Part shown: positions 1 to 8,835 of the stretch, in pieces
Layout of the letters: every line of letters begins with the position of its first letter
How positions within the stretch are numbered: position 1 is the stretch's first letter
Assembly: GCA_029555415.1 (NCBI GenBank)
Contig: JAKPSI010000061.1
Location: 1-64,000, forward strand
Length of the DNA: 64,000 nt
From: Bacteroidota bacterium
Lineage (GTDB): Bacteria; Bacteroidota; Bacteroidia; Chitinophagales; Chitinophagaceae
Direction: 5' to 3'
Position numbers and translations under genes: made by a program
The notes under the pieces: generated by a model
Database searches by the model: none
What the model saw: only the letters and a program-made list of their open reading frames with translations
What the model was told of the DNA's origin: nothing

Positions 1-1500
1 ATCGGCATGCTGGTGGTAGGCAAGGACATCACGGAACGGAAAGCTGCCGAAGCACGTTTGCAGGAAAGTGAATTATTCTACCGGACCCTGATCACCTACA
101 CACGCGATGGCGTACTGATCGTGGATGATACCGGGGTCATCCATTTCTCTTCACCCTCCATTGAACAGATACTGGGCTATACCGCGGAAGAAGTGAAAGG
201 CACGAACGTGATGAGTTACGCGCACCCCGAAGATTATGAAACGGGACGGAATGCACTCCGGGATGAACTGAATCATAACCCAAGGTCCAGGTACATCCGG
301 GTACGGGTGAAGAAAAAATCAGGCGACTGGTGCTGGTGTATCCTGCGCGGTCACAACCTGTTGCACAATAGTATCGTCAATGGCATCATGGTCTATTTTT
401 TCGACGATACTGCGCGTAAACAGGCAGAGGACGCGCTGCGCGAAAGTGAGAACCGTTTCCGTCAATTGATACAGGATCTCAATCTCGGGGTACTGCTGCA
501 AAATGAAAAGGCGGATATCATCATCAGCAATAAGGCCGCCCTGGAATTACTGGGGTTGGATGAACAGCAATTGTACGGGACCTCTTCGTATGACCCGTTA
601 TGGAATGTGATCCATGAGAACGGAGAACCCTTCCCCGGAAAGGATCACCCTGTACCGCTGGCGATCCGCACCGGAAAGCCGGTCCGCGATGTGGTGATGG
701 GCGTATACCGTCCCAAAAAGAATGACCGGGTCTGGCTGCTGGTCAGCGCGGAACCGCGGTTCGGTGCGGAAGGACAGTTACTCAACATCATCAGTACCTA
801 TACGGATATCACCGAACAAAAAGATATGGCGCGTGAACTGATCGAGCATGAGATCGAAAAACAGAAGCTGATCACACAGGCAACGATCGACGGGCAGGAA
901 AAAGAAAGGATGGAGATCGGTAAAGAACTGCATGATAATATCAGTCAGCACCTGACCACTACGCGACTGTATGTGGAAGTGATGCGTGAAAAAGCGGATG
1001 AGGCTTCGCAGGAAATGTTGTCGAGGATCCACAAGAATATTTCGGATATCATCAATGAGATCCGGCATCTGTCGCAGTCACTCGTACCCCCCACACTGGG
1101 TGATATCGGTCTGGTGGAATCCATGCGCGATATCTGTAATTCGCTCAAGATCATGCACCGCTTTGAACTGGAATTCGCGCACCGCTACTTCAATGAAGAG
1201 AATATTCCGGATAACATGAAACTGATGTTCTTCCGGATCTTTCAGGAACAGGTCAATAATATCATCCGCCATGCCGATGCCACCGAGATCCGGATCCTGC
1301 TGGAGGCTGATGCGGAGCATATCGTGATGTTCATTTCTGACAACGGGATCGGTTTTGACCCGGATCATCACCGGAAAGGGCAGGGGCTCAAGAATATCGT
1401 GAACCGGGCCACGCTGTTCAAAGGCCGGGTTGACATCAAAACCGCTCCGGGCAAGGGTTGCGCGCTGACGGTGCATGTGCCGCTGGAGCACCACGACTGA
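1..1500 (+). CDS. PAS-domain sensor histidine kinase (5' end outside window)
   Basis: The reading frame is open from base 1, so the N-terminus lies upstream. The visible part begins with the end of one PAS/PAC unit (DITERK), followed by two more PAS domains at about residues 25-140 and 145-275, the second closing with YTDITEQK. A HisKA_3-type dimerisation helix follows with GKELHDN holding the phospho-acceptor His near residue 310, then an HATPase domain with QVNNIIRH, DNGIGFDP and GQGLKNI. This is the NarL/LuxR-class kinase architecture, so a LuxR-type response regulator should be its partner; none adjoins it in the window. No membrane segment is visible in this part, so sensing may be cytoplasmic or lie in the missing N-terminus. 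Confidence 0.93.
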   Translation: MGMLVVGKDITERKAAEARLQESELFYRTLITYTRDGVLIVDDTGVIHFSSPSIEQILGYTAEEVKGTNVMSYAHPEDYETGRNALRDELNHNPRSRYIRVRVKKKSGDWCWCILRGHNLLHNSIVNGIMVYFFDDTARKQAEDALRESENRFRQLIQDLNLGVLLQNEKADIIISNKAALELLGLDEQQLYGTSSYDPLWNVIHENGEPFPGKDHPVPLAIRTGKPVRDVVMGVYRPKKNDRVWLLVSAEPRFGAEGQLLNIISTYTDITEQKDMARELIEHEIEKQKLITQATIDGQEKERMEIGKELHDNISQHLTTTRLYVEVMREKADEASQEMLSRIHKNISDIINEIRHLSQSLVPPTLGDIGLVESMRDICNSLKIMHRFELEFAHRYFNEENIPDNMKLMFFRIFQEQVNNIIRHADATEIRILLEADAEHIVMFISDNGIGFDPDHHRKGQGLKNIVNRATLFKGRVDIKTAPGKGCALTVHVPLEHHD

Positions 1501-1538
1501 TCCTTTGCACATCCTTTTTCACGCTGCTTTTAATTGCC

Positions 1539-1546
1539 TACCTTTG
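1539..1546 (+). promoter_or_regulatory. -7 box of purF promoter
   Basis: TACCTTTG matches the Bacteroidota -7 consensus TAnnTTTG about 56 bases upstream of the purF start. No TTTG is found at the usual 17-23 base distance upstream, so the call rests on the -7 box only. Confidence 0.5.
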
Positions 1547-1602
1547 CGGCCTGCCGATTCCGGCAGGGACTTTCAACTCGCAGATAACACCCTGTTTTAT
1601 TC

Positions 1603-3450
1603 ATGAGCGATCCGATCAAACACGAATGCGGTTTGGCATTCATCAGGCTCCGGAAACCCTTTTCCTACTACCAGCAGCAGTATGGCACCGTACTGTGGGG
1701 GCTCAACAAGCTCTACCTGCTGATGGAAAAACAGCATAACCGCGGACAGGACGGCGCCGGAGTAGCCTCCGTGAAACTGAATGTGGAACCCGGATATCCC
1801 TTCATGAACCGGATCCGCAGCAATGCACCCCAGGCCATATCGGATATCTTCCAGCAGATCGGTAAAGAAGTATCGGAACTGGAACGTTACCACCCCGGCA
1901 TCAAATCACATCCCGGCCTCATGAAAGGCCACGTGAATTTTCTGGGTGAACTGTTACTGGGCCATCTCCGTTACGGCACACAGGGCAAGAATAAACTGGA
2001 ATACTGCCATCCCTTCATCAACCGTGATACCATTCCTACCCGCAACCTCGCGCTGGCCGGGAACTTCAATATCGTCAATACCGAAGAGCTCTTCGCGCTG
2101 GTGGGCAAAGAACCGAGTGATACCACCCGTTTCAGTGACCTGGCCGCGATGATCGAGCTGATGCATACTTTCCTTTGCAAGGAAGACGAAGCATCACCGG
2201 GACGGATGGACATCAAGAAAGTACTGAAGAAAACATTGCCGCTGCTCGATGGCGGTTTCCATGTGGGCGGACTGACCGGTAACGGTATCGGTTTCGTGTT
2301 CCGCGACGCGCATGGTATCCGCCCTTCCTATTATTACGTGAATGATGAAGTGGTGGTGGCCGCATCTGAACGTGCCGCGATCCGCACCACATTCAATGTG
2401 GGTGAGAATCAGGTGAAGGAACTCATGCCCGGTGAAGCACTGATCGTGGATGAAAACGGAGAGATCGAAGTGGCGCAGATCCTGGAACCCAAAGAGCGCA
2501 AGGCCTGTAGCTTTGAACGCATCTACTTCTCCCGCGGCAGTGATGAAAAGATCTATAAAGAAAGAAAAGCACTGGGCTATAACCTGAGTGAGCCGGTACT
2601 GGACGCTATCAAGCACGACCTGAAGAATACCATCTTCTCTTTCATTCCGAATACAGCCGAGACCGCATTCTACGGCATGCTGAAAGGCATGGAGAATTAT
2701 CTGAACCGCGTGAAGGTGGAACGCATCCTCAGCTGGGGCAAGGATTATGATGATGAGAAGCTGAAGGAAATGATCAACCGCCGCATCCGGGTGGAGAAGA
2801 TCGCGATCAAGGACGTGAAGATGCGCACTTTCATCACGGAAGATGTGAGCCGCAATGAAATGGTGCAGCACGTGTATGATATCACGTATGGCACGGTGCG
2901 TCCGGGTGAGGATACGCTGGTGGTGATCGATGATTCCATCGTTCGCGGAACGACACTGAAAGAAAGTATCGTGCGCATGCTGGGTCGCCTGCAGCCGAAG
3001 AAGATCGTGGTGGTCTCGTCCTCTCCGCAAATACGTTATCCCGATTGCTACGGTATCGATATGAGTAAGATGGGCGACTTCATCGCCTTCAATGCCGCGG
3101 TGGAACTGCTGAAAGAAAGGAAGAATACCGATCTGCTCACGCAAATGCTGGACCGCTGCAAGGACCTCGCGCGCAATAATAAACTGCATGAAGAGAACGT
3201 GGTGCAGCAACTGTACAAACAATTCACCGCAACGGAGATCAGTGCCAAGATCGCGCAGCTGATCACACCCCCGGGCCTGAAAGTGCCGGTGGAAGTGATC
3301 TTCCAGACCATTGAAGACCTGCACAAAGCCTGTCCGAATAATCTGGGCGACTGGTACTTCACCGGTAACTACCCCACCCAGGGTGGTAACAAGGTGGTGA
3401 ACAAAGCGTTCATGAATTACATGGAAGGCCGCAATGTGCGCGGATACTGA
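1603..3450 (+). CDS. purF: Amidophosphoribosyltransferase, long Bacteroidota form
   Basis: Cytoplasmic enzyme of the first committed purine step (PRPP plus glutamine to phosphoribosylamine). An N-terminal class-II glutaminase domain begins IKHECGLAFIR; the Cys at residue 9 would become the N-terminal nucleophile after removal of an eight-residue propeptide. The QHNRGQDGAG motif is typical of the glutamine site. The C-terminal type-I phosphoribosyltransferase domain carries the PRPP loop VVIDDSIVRGTT near residue 450. At 615 residues it is about 110 longer than E. coli PurF, with extra segments in both domains. It may be a paralogue of a shorter PurF elsewhere. sixA follows after 31 bases and may be cotranscribed. 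Confidence 0.85.
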   Translation: MSDPIKHECGLAFIRLRKPFSYYQQQYGTVLWGLNKLYLLMEKQHNRGQDGAGVASVKLNVEPGYPFMNRIRSNAPQAISDIFQQIGKEVSELERYHPGIKSHPGLMKGHVNFLGELLLGHLRYGTQGKNKLEYCHPFINRDTIPTRNLALAGNFNIVNTEELFALVGKEPSDTTRFSDLAAMIELMHTFLCKEDEASPGRMDIKKVLKKTLPLLDGGFHVGGLTGNGIGFVFRDAHGIRPSYYYVNDEVVVAASERAAIRTTFNVGENQVKELMPGEALIVDENGEIEVAQILEPKERKACSFERIYFSRGSDEKIYKERKALGYNLSEPVLDAIKHDLKNTIFSFIPNTAETAFYGMLKGMENYLNRVKVERILSWGKDYDDEKLKEMINRRIRVEKIAIKDVKMRTFITEDVSRNEMVQHVYDITYGTVRPGEDTLVVIDDSIVRGTTLKESIVRMLGRLQPKKIVVVSSSPQIRYPDCYGIDMSKMGDFIAFNAAVELLKERKNTDLLTQMLDRCKDLARNNKLHEENVVQQLYKQFTATEISAKIAQLITPPGLKVPVEVIFQTIEDLHKACPNNLGDWYFTGNYPTQGGNKVVNKAFMNYMEGRNVRGY

Positions 3451-3481
3451 TCAGCCTTTCGTCTTTCAATAAAACATCCAC

Positions 3482-3976
3482 ATGAAAGAGATCATTCTGG
3501 TGCGCCATGCCAAAAGCGACTGGGGCAACGCGTTGCTCCCTGATTTCGAACGTCCGCTGAATGAACGCGGAAAGAAAGACGCGCCGGTGATGGGTGAGCG
3601 ACTCCGCAAGCGCATGCCATCCGTCGACGCATTCATTTCCAGTCCCGCCCGCCGTGCCCGCAAGACCGCCACTTTTTTCGCCAAAGCATACGGGTTGGAC
3701 AAGACCGCTGTCCGCCTTATTGATGAACTCTACGAACCTTCGGTGAATAATTTCGTGCATGTCATCAGCACACTGGATGATGCGCTCTCAACTGTTGTCA
3801 TCTTCTCCCATAATAATGGTATCACGGATTTCGCAAACAGTTTAACGAATGCCCGCATCGATAACATGCCGACCTGCGGCATCTTCGCTGTGAAAGTGAT
3901 GACGGGTCAGTGGAAGGAATTCATGTCCGCTGAAAAAGCATTTGATTTCTTCGATTCTCCCAAAGCTGAATTATAG
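3482..3976 (+). CDS. sixA: SixA-type phosphohistidine phosphatase
   Basis: Histidine phosphatase superfamily protein of 164 residues, the usual SixA size. The catalytic RHG-like motif is LVRHAKSDW at residues 6-14 (His 9), with the conserved SSPARRARKTA and the second His in IFSHNNGI. Family members remove phosphate from phosphohistidine in proteins, for example in phosphorelay domains. The gene follows purF closely. Its stop codon overlaps the stop of the convergent acetyltransferase by six bases, so the two genes leave no room for a terminator between them. Confidence 0.85.
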   Translation: MKEIILVRHAKSDWGNALLPDFERPLNERGKKDAPVMGERLRKRMPSVDAFISSPARRARKTATFFAKAYGLDKTAVRLIDELYEPSVNNFVHVISTLDDALSTVVIFSHNNGITDFANSLTNARIDNMPTCGIFAVKVMTGQWKEFMSAEKAFDFFDSPKAEL

Positions 3977-4438
3977 GAACTTCTGCATGTAGACCACGCC
4001 GCTGATGGGGTTGTTATAATACGGCGGGGTTTCTTTGAAACCATTGGCACGGTAAAGCTTCAGGGCGGCTTTCAGTGTATCAAGTGTATCCAGCCGGATA
4101 CTTTTGTAACCCAGTTCCCGCGCCAGTTCCAGTGAATGGTCCAGCAATTGTTTCCCGATGCCTTTTCCCTGCCATTCCGGGCGGAGGTACATTCTTTTCA
4201 ATTCCGCTTCATCATCATGCAGCATCCGTACGCCGGCACAACCGGTGAAGGAGTTTTCTTCTTTACAAAGAATGATACCTCCGGAAGGCGGTCCGTACTG
4301 AATCCCGATCTCTTTTATTTCTTCCTCAAATTGCTGAAAGCTGAGATCGATGCCCAGCCATTGCGCGTATTCCATGAACAGGATGGTGGCGGAGCGGTAA
4401 TGCTCAGGCGTGGTAGCGCGGAGGAATTCAACGGGCAT
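3971..4438 (-). CDS. GNAT family N-acetyltransferase
   Basis: A small acetyltransferase of about 155 residues. The acetyl-CoA loop is RPEWQGKGIGKQLLDH (Q/RxxGxG/A pattern), followed by the usual helix ELARELGYKSIRLDT and a C-terminal LYRANGF motif typical of free-standing GNATs acting on amino groups. The start was set at the ATG reading MPVEFLRATT; a longer frame exists but would intrude further into the upstream gene. With this start it overlaps the 3' end of the upstream transporter gene by 11 bases, which suggests translational coupling. The substrate is not evident. Confidence 0.85.
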   Translation of the reverse strand: MPVEFLRATTPEHYRSATILFMEYAQWLGIDLSFQQFEEEIKEIGIQYGPPSGGIILCKEENSFTGCAGVRMLHDDEAELKRMYLRPEWQGKGIGKQLLDHSLELARELGYKSIRLDTLDTLKAALKLYRANGFKETPPYYNNPISGVVYMQKFL

Positions 4439-5345
4439 AGGTAACACGTTTATGCAAGCTAACGAGATACACACCGGTGAAGATGAGTGCGGCCGCGATC
4501 ACTTTCTGGCCGGTCATGACTTCATGCAGGAACAGGATGGCGACCATACTCGCGAATACAGGTTGGGTATAGATATAGGAACCGGTAACACCCGCGCCGA
4601 GATGCTGGATGCCATAGATGGTAAAGGAATAGGCGAGATAGGTGCCGCAGATGACAATGAATGTGAGTGCCGCGATATGCGTGAACTGAAATGCCTCCCA
4701 GCGAATTTCTGTGAATTGTTGCGCGCCCACAGGCAGGATCATCAGCAAGCCGAATGTAAATACCCATCGGATCACATGCTGCGGCGGATAGCGGCTCATC
4801 AGCGGTTTCACGAGAATGAAATAGAAAGTATAAGAGATGGCATTTGTGATGATCAGCAGATCGCCTTCCCATGAACTGGTACCCGCACCTTTATCTTTTG
4901 AGATGATCAGCAAGGAAGCGCCTCCGATACCCAGCGCGATGCCGATCGCTTTGGCGGTCGTGATCCTTTCTTTCAGGATCCAGAACGCCAGCAGTGTGAT
5001 CATGAGCGGAGTGCAAAGCATGAGCAGGGAAGCATGGATGGTGGAAGTAATGGTGAGGCCTTTGATGAAAAAGGTCTGGTTGATGGCCACACCGGTCAAG
5101 CCGCAAATAGCGAAACGTCCGATGTCCTTTTTCTCAATCCCCGCAGCCACCGTTTTTTCTTTGGATAAATGCCTGCCCCAGAACCAGGCGGACCACATCA
5201 GGATCAAACTTCCTGTTACCCGAAGGATGTTGAGCGCATAGGGTCCGACCAATGTGGGTGAGATCAGTTTCACCAGACTGAAATTGATGCCGAAGAACAG
5301 ATTCGTCAGCAATACGGCGATATGTGCTTTGGATGTAGTGGTCAA
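4428..5345 (-). CDS. EamA/DMT-family permease
   Basis: An inner-membrane protein of about 305 residues with ten predicted hydrophobic segments in two five-helix EamA repeats, the second starting near WEGDLLIITNAISYTFYFIL. The family exports or imports small metabolites; the substrate cannot be told. The longest frame would begin at a TTG at 5420 inside the preceding glycosyltransferase gene. I prefer the TTG at 5345 (reading LTTTSKAHIAVL), because a TAACTTTG -7 box lies at 5373-5366, between the two, and would leave a leader of about 15 bases. It ends overlapping the acetyltransferase gene. Confidence 0.83.
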   Translation of the reverse strand: MTTTSKAHIAVLLTNLFFGINFSLVKLISPTLVGPYALNILRVTGSLILMWSAWFWGRHLSKEKTVAAGIEKKDIGRFAICGLTGVAINQTFFIKGLTITSTIHASLLMLCTPLMITLLAFWILKERITTAKAIGIALGIGGASLLIISKDKGAGTSSWEGDLLIITNAISYTFYFILVKPLMSRYPPQHVIRWVFTFGLLMILPVGAQQFTEIRWEAFQFTHIAALTFIVICGTYLAYSFTIYGIQHLGAGVTGSYIYTQPVFASMVAILFLHEVMTGQKVIAAALIFTGVYLVSLHKRVTYAR

Positions 5346-5365
5346 TGGAGCGTAATAAAGAAAAG

Positions 5366-5373
5366 CAAAGTTA
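5366..5373 (-). promoter_or_regulatory. -7 box of permease promoter
   Basis: On the minus strand this reads TAACTTTG, a full match to TAnnTTTG, lying between the glycosyltransferase stop codon and the proposed TTG start at 5345. It is the main reason for choosing the shorter start of the permease. Confidence 0.5.
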
Positions 5374-5389
5374 ACCTTCGCGGCGCTTA

Positions 5390-6520
5390 TTACAGGGAAC
5401 GCAGTAATGTTGTTACACAATGTTCCAGTGCGGCACCTGTTGTGGTTTCATCCATTCTTTGATCTGCTGCAGCAGCGGCTTCCAGGGCTTTGGTAAGGTC
5501 AAATTCCTGCTGACTGAATACACAGGCCTGTTTCCGCTCCTGTAAAAACTTCCCCAGGTATTCCTGTTCGGTCTGTCCCGGCGTGGGGATGAGGATGCTT
5601 TTTTTATGCAATACGGCCAGGTCCATGACAGTACTATACCCACTGCGTGCGATCACGAATTCCGCTTCTTCCATTTTTTGCTGCAGGGCTTCGGCGGATA
5701 AATGATTATGGAAGTGCAGCATATTGGTGGATGGGATCTGTGAAATGGCGCCGGGCACTCCGCGTACAAAGTCAGCCGTACCCGGATAATGCGCAATGGC
5801 CTTACTCAGCAGATCTTCAAGCATTGAACGCTGTGGTTCGGGCCCTGATAAAAGAATGAGCAGGTGTCCTTTCTTTTCAGGTATATCGCTTTTCGTGAAG
5901 CGCGACAAAGGCCCGGTATATTTCAACGTTACCGGAGGCAGTTTTTCAGGATGCGATAAGATACCGGCGAGCCCGGGTGGGCGCTGATGATCCGGCACCC
6001 AGCATTGCGTGAAACGTCTGATGTACCGGTAATTCATCCATTGCAGCAAGGCTTCGTTCCATTTGCCCAGCGGAGAAAGAATACGGAGCTGATGCGTGAT
6101 GAATACGGTTGGAATGCGGGCATGGGAAAGACCGTAACGGTTATCGGAAATGATCGCATCGAAATGTTCACGTGCGGTCAGTTCTTTCAGCCAGGCACGT
6201 TCCTGGCGAATGGATGCCAGCATGCGCGGGATCTGAAAGAGCATGGAAATAAAGAGACCGGATCGGCTGCGGGCATACCGGATCTCATAACCTCTTAACG
6301 GGTACAGGGCCAGTCCGGGGAATTCCAGTTCCAGCAAACGGGCGGTGGGACCCGAGGCGGCTAAACAGGGTTCGGCGCCCTGGCGGATCAGTTCCCGGAT
6401 GATGGGAATACAGCGGGTGGCATGGCCCAGGCCCCAATCGAGCGGGGCTACCAAAACCCGGACTTTCCTGTCTTTTGGACCGGTTTTGAGGGGAAAATTA
6501 CCTTCCGGGGGCTGATTCAT
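5390..6520 (-). CDS. GT-B fold glycosyltransferase, MurG/GT28-like
   Basis: A 376-residue protein with an N-terminal GLGHATRC motif (GxGHxxR, nucleotide-sugar transferase of the MurG/GT28 group) near residue 30, and a C-terminal nucleotide-sugar domain containing ARSGYSTVMDLAVL and PGQTEQEYLGKFL, the usual alpha/beta/alpha donor-binding segment. No signal peptide or clear membrane span is seen, so it is probably cytoplasmic or peripheral to the membrane. Acceptor and donor are unknown. It is not MurG itself: there is no mur gene around it. The permease follows after its stop from its own promoter. Confidence 0.8.
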   Translation of the reverse strand: MNQPPEGNFPLKTGPKDRKVRVLVAPLDWGLGHATRCIPIIRELIRQGAEPCLAASGPTARLLELEFPGLALYPLRGYEIRYARSRSGLFISMLFQIPRMLASIRQERAWLKELTAREHFDAIISDNRYGLSHARIPTVFITHQLRILSPLGKWNEALLQWMNYRYIRRFTQCWVPDHQRPPGLAGILSHPEKLPPVTLKYTGPLSRFTKSDIPEKKGHLLILLSGPEPQRSMLEDLLSKAIAHYPGTADFVRGVPGAISQIPSTNMLHFHNHLSAEALQQKMEEAEFVIARSGYSTVMDLAVLHKKSILIPTPGQTEQEYLGKFLQERKQACVFSQQEFDLTKALEAAAAADQRMDETTTGAALEHCVTTLLRSL

Positions 6521-6589
6521 GTTAAAATTTGCCGGTTTTAGCTAAACCGTATACTAATTTGTTTGTAAAATAGTTTTATTTTAGAACTT

Positions 6590-6603
6590 CCCCCCTCGGG
6601 GGG
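6590..6603. repeat. C6-TC-G6 palindrome in leader
   Basis: Six C, TC, then six G, beginning 26 bases before the small lipoprotein gene. A nearly identical C6G6 palindrome lies at 35437-35448. It can form a short, very strong hairpin; its role is unknown. Confidence 0.5.
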
Positions 6604-6615
6604 CCTGAAATCAAT

Positions 6616-6762
6616 ATGATGAAGATAACCAACAAATTCGCTCTGATATTACTGGTAGCTGGTCTCGTTGTTCTTTCATCCTGCAGCCGGAATTACTATT
6701 CCGGAACGGGTAAAGGAAGCAATTGCGGATGTCCCAGCCATAAGGGAATGTCGGGCTATTGA
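6616..6762 (+). CDS. Small lipoprotein, 48 residues
   Basis: Begins MMKITNKFALILLVAG, followed by a lipobox VLSSC with Cys 23, so it should be lipidated and exported. The mature part is only about 25 residues and contains YYSGTGKGSNCGC, with two further Cys in CGC, and ends HKGMSGY. Similar tiny lipoproteins recur in Bacteroidota, but their function is not known to me. The mature CGC pair could bind a metal or form disulfides. Two adjacent ATG codons (6616, 6619) are possible starts. A second small gene starts 24 bases downstream. Confidence 0.75.
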   Translation: MMKITNKFALILLVAGLVVLSSCSRNYYSGTGKGSNCGCPSHKGMSGY

Positions 6763-6786
6763 CCTTTAGAAACAGAAGACCTAACG

Positions 6787-7029
6787 ATGAACTTTCCACA
6801 GAGAGACCTGTTGGTCCTGCTCAGGACCGATACCATGTCACAGCATGCCATTGAAGCCCATGTGGAACGCCTGAGTGCGATCGTACGTTCCGTAGAAAAT
6901 TCCGAATCCTTTTGCAATGCTACTGAGTTGGTGCGCCGCAATAGCATCACGCGCAGAAAATGGCAGATCCGCCGCGCAGCACGGTTCAGTACTTTGAAGC
7001 CTTTCCATTTTTTCCTGAATAAAAATTAA
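6787..7029 (+). CDS. Hypothetical basic protein, 80 residues
   Basis: No family recognised. The protein begins MNFPQRDLLVLLRTDTMSQH, is predicted helical in its first half, and has a strongly basic C-terminal half (VRRNSITRRKWQIRRAARF). It has no signal peptide. It starts 24 bases after the small lipoprotein and is probably in the same transcript. The basic tail suggests contact with nucleic acid or membrane, but this is only inference. Confidence 0.55.
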   Translation: MNFPQRDLLVLLRTDTMSQHAIEAHVERLSAIVRSVENSESFCNATELVRRNSITRRKWQIRRAARFSTLKPFHFFLNKN

Positions 7030-7152
7030 GGGAACTGTTTTTCTGATCTTTTACAGGATGCATTATCCTGTCAACTTCCTTTGTATCACTTCTGGTAATT
7101 CAGATCCTGTGCTGTTCATAGAATGGTAGCAGCGATGACAGGTGTGAACGGA

Positions 7153-8409
7153 TCAGGACAATTGTTGCAGTGCTTCCCGGAGTTTGCTGGTCATTTCACC
7201 GATCTCTTCTTTTTTACAGGTGCCCACGCTGAGGCGGTACCAGGGTGAACTGGCCGGAGCACCGAATGCATAAAAAGGAACGACGGCGAGTCCTGCTTTA
7301 TCAAGCATATAAGCCGTGACGGCTGCCTGATCTTTCAACACCGTACCATCAGCTGACTTTTTACCGACGAGGGACATACGAATAGTGAGATAAATAGCGG
7401 CTTCCGGTGCGATGGCTTCCACCTCGAATCCTTCTGACTGTAAGGCTTTGAAACCGGCATAGATACCGTGCAGTCTTTCTTCGATCTCTTTTTTGAAATG
7501 ACTTAGGAAATTGGTGATCGCATCCCGTTTACCGAGGAATTGCGCTACAGCTTTCTGTTCAGCCATCGGGGCCCATGCACCGATATGCGTGAGAATGGCT
7601 TTCATTTTACTGATGATGGTGGCAGGGCCCATGCTCCAGCCCACGCGCACACCGGTAGCGGCGAATACTTTACTGATGGCATCGATATATACGGTGTACT
7701 CGCGCATAGCGGGACGGAGTGATACGGGATCATAGTGTTGAATGGAACCATAGGTAAGGTGCCAGTACATCTGATCGTACATCACATATAATTTCTTCTG
7801 GTCCGGTCCGCGGCGGTTATTCTCTTCGATCACCAGATCACAGATGGCTTCCAGCTCTTCCTTACGGAAGGTAGTACCGGTGGGGTTTTGCGGGGAACAG
7901 AGGGAGATGAGCGTGGCATCTTTCACATGCGGACGGATATCAGCCGCTGTGGGCATGAAATGATTTTCCGCTTTCGCTTCGATCACGATATGTTCACCGC
8001 TCACGAAATGGGTATAGTGGTTATTGTTCCAGGAAGGAACGGCATAGATCACTTTATCACCTGCATCGCAAATAGCGCGGAACACAGCGTAGATGAGCGG
8101 ACGGCCACCGGAAGCTACCAGAATATCGTTGAGTCCGTATGCCAGTCCTTGTTTGTCTTTGATGAAACTCACGAGTGCTTCACGCAGGTCCAGGTTCCCT
8201 TCCGCCGCTGGATAGTTGGTGAAATGTTTGCGGTAAGCATCGACGATACCATCTTCCAGTTCCTGGGGGATGGGGAAGATGGAGGGGTCGAAATCACCCA
8301 CGGTGAAATTATAGATGCGTGCACCCTGCCGGATCTTTTCGCGGATCTCTCCACCGAGTTTAACGATCTCAGAGCCGATGAGGGTTTCAGATAAGTGGGA
8401 GAGTTTCAT
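7153..8409 (-). CDS. PLP-dependent aminotransferase, class I/II
   Basis: A cytoplasmic fold-type I aminotransferase of 418 residues. Visible motifs are YPAAEGNLDLREAL in the N-terminal part, SLCSPQNPTGTTF (substrate/PLP site Asn), and the Schiff-base Lys in DAISKVFAATGVRVGW. It resembles aspartate/aromatic aminotransferases; the amino acid substrate cannot be assigned from the sequence. The frame stays open 63 codons further upstream, but that stretch runs through a palindromic repeat and the promoter, so the start was set at the ATG at 8409 (MKLSHLSETL). Confidence 0.88.
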   Translation of the reverse strand: MKLSHLSETLIGSEIVKLGGEIREKIRQGARIYNFTVGDFDPSIFPIPQELEDGIVDAYRKHFTNYPAAEGNLDLREALVSFIKDKQGLAYGLNDILVASGGRPLIYAVFRAICDAGDKVIYAVPSWNNNHYTHFVSGEHIVIEAKAENHFMPTAADIRPHVKDATLISLCSPQNPTGTTFRKEELEAICDLVIEENNRRGPDQKKLYVMYDQMYWHLTYGSIQHYDPVSLRPAMREYTVYIDAISKVFAATGVRVGWSMGPATIISKMKAILTHIGAWAPMAEQKAVAQFLGKRDAITNFLSHFKKEIEERLHGIYAGFKALQSEGFEVEAIAPEAAIYLTIRMSLVGKKSADGTVLKDQAAVTAYMLDKAGLAVVPFYAFGAPASSPWYRLSVGTCKKEEIGEMTSKLREALQQLS

Positions 8410-8423
8410 AACCGCAGTTTGCG

Positions 8424-8454
8424 CAAAAGTAAATGATTCAGGAGGAAGGGCAAA
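8424..8454 (-). promoter_or_regulatory. Complete Bacteroidota promoter of the aminotransferase gene
   Basis: Read on the minus strand: TTTG (8454-8451), 19 bases, then TACTTTTG (8431-8424). Both boxes and their spacing match the Bacteroidota consensus. The start codon at 8409 lies 14 bases after the -7 box, giving a leader of only about 8-10 bases. Confidence 0.7.
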
Positions 8455-8497
8455 AGAGAAGCTGCTGGTTGCTGATTGATCATTGAATTTAACCACG

Positions 8498-8517
8498 CCT
8501 GCCTGCCGGTAGGCAGG
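8498..8517. repeat. Palindromic CCTGCCTGCCGG word inside a CACGGAGG repeat
   Basis: The 20-base palindrome CCTGCCTGCCGGTAGGCAGG lies between AACCACG on the left and GAGGCACGGAGG on the right. Removing it rejoins a continuous CCACGGAGGCACGGAGG word, so it looks inserted into another repeat. A second copy, with the middle slightly changed, is at 41647-41668. Confidence 0.7.
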
Positions 8518-8625
8518 GAGGCACGGAGGAATTGTATCGGGACGCGAACTAAAGTGGGTAGATTTTATGGAGGGCACAGGCCTGCAGGCGTTATCCACTG
8601 AAGTTTCATTTTAGCGGGAAGTTAC

Positions 8626-8722
8626 TTCTCGCTGCGCTCGAAATGCCTGAATTGAGACTGAAGTTGCTGCAGCGACCTTTATACTTTACGTTTTCCTGTC
8701 ATTCCGAGTTTTACGAGGAACC
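8626..8722. repeat. TCATTTCGAG-type dispersed repeat, inverted pair
   Basis: The region 8626-8645 is the reverse complement of a CATTTCGAGCGCAGCGAGAA word, and 8697-8722 reads TGTCATTCCGAG followed by ACGAGGAACC, a diverged copy on the other strand. Words of this kind are common between genes in many bacteria. The pair sits about midway in the 426-base gap between the aminotransferase and the next gene; the rest of the gap holds the aminotransferase promoter and no convincing gene. Confidence 0.6.
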
Positions 8723-8835
8723 TTACATAAGCCTCAGGCAGTTAGATGTCAAATCAATACAACACACTTCCGGTGAAACGTCAACACTAGTAGACAGAAG
8801 CTATCAACTAATGGCTTTTTTGTAAATTGAGTCTT

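Noticed and set aside
2194-3324. Long open frame of 376 codons on the minus strand opposite purF
   Set aside because: It lies fully inside purF in the opposite direction, has no signal, motif or leader, and a His/Leu-rich composition typical of shadow frames.
8410-8598. N-terminal extension of the aminotransferase by 63 codons
   Set aside because: The stretch runs through a complete promoter and a palindromic repeat, and family members begin at the MKLSHLS region.
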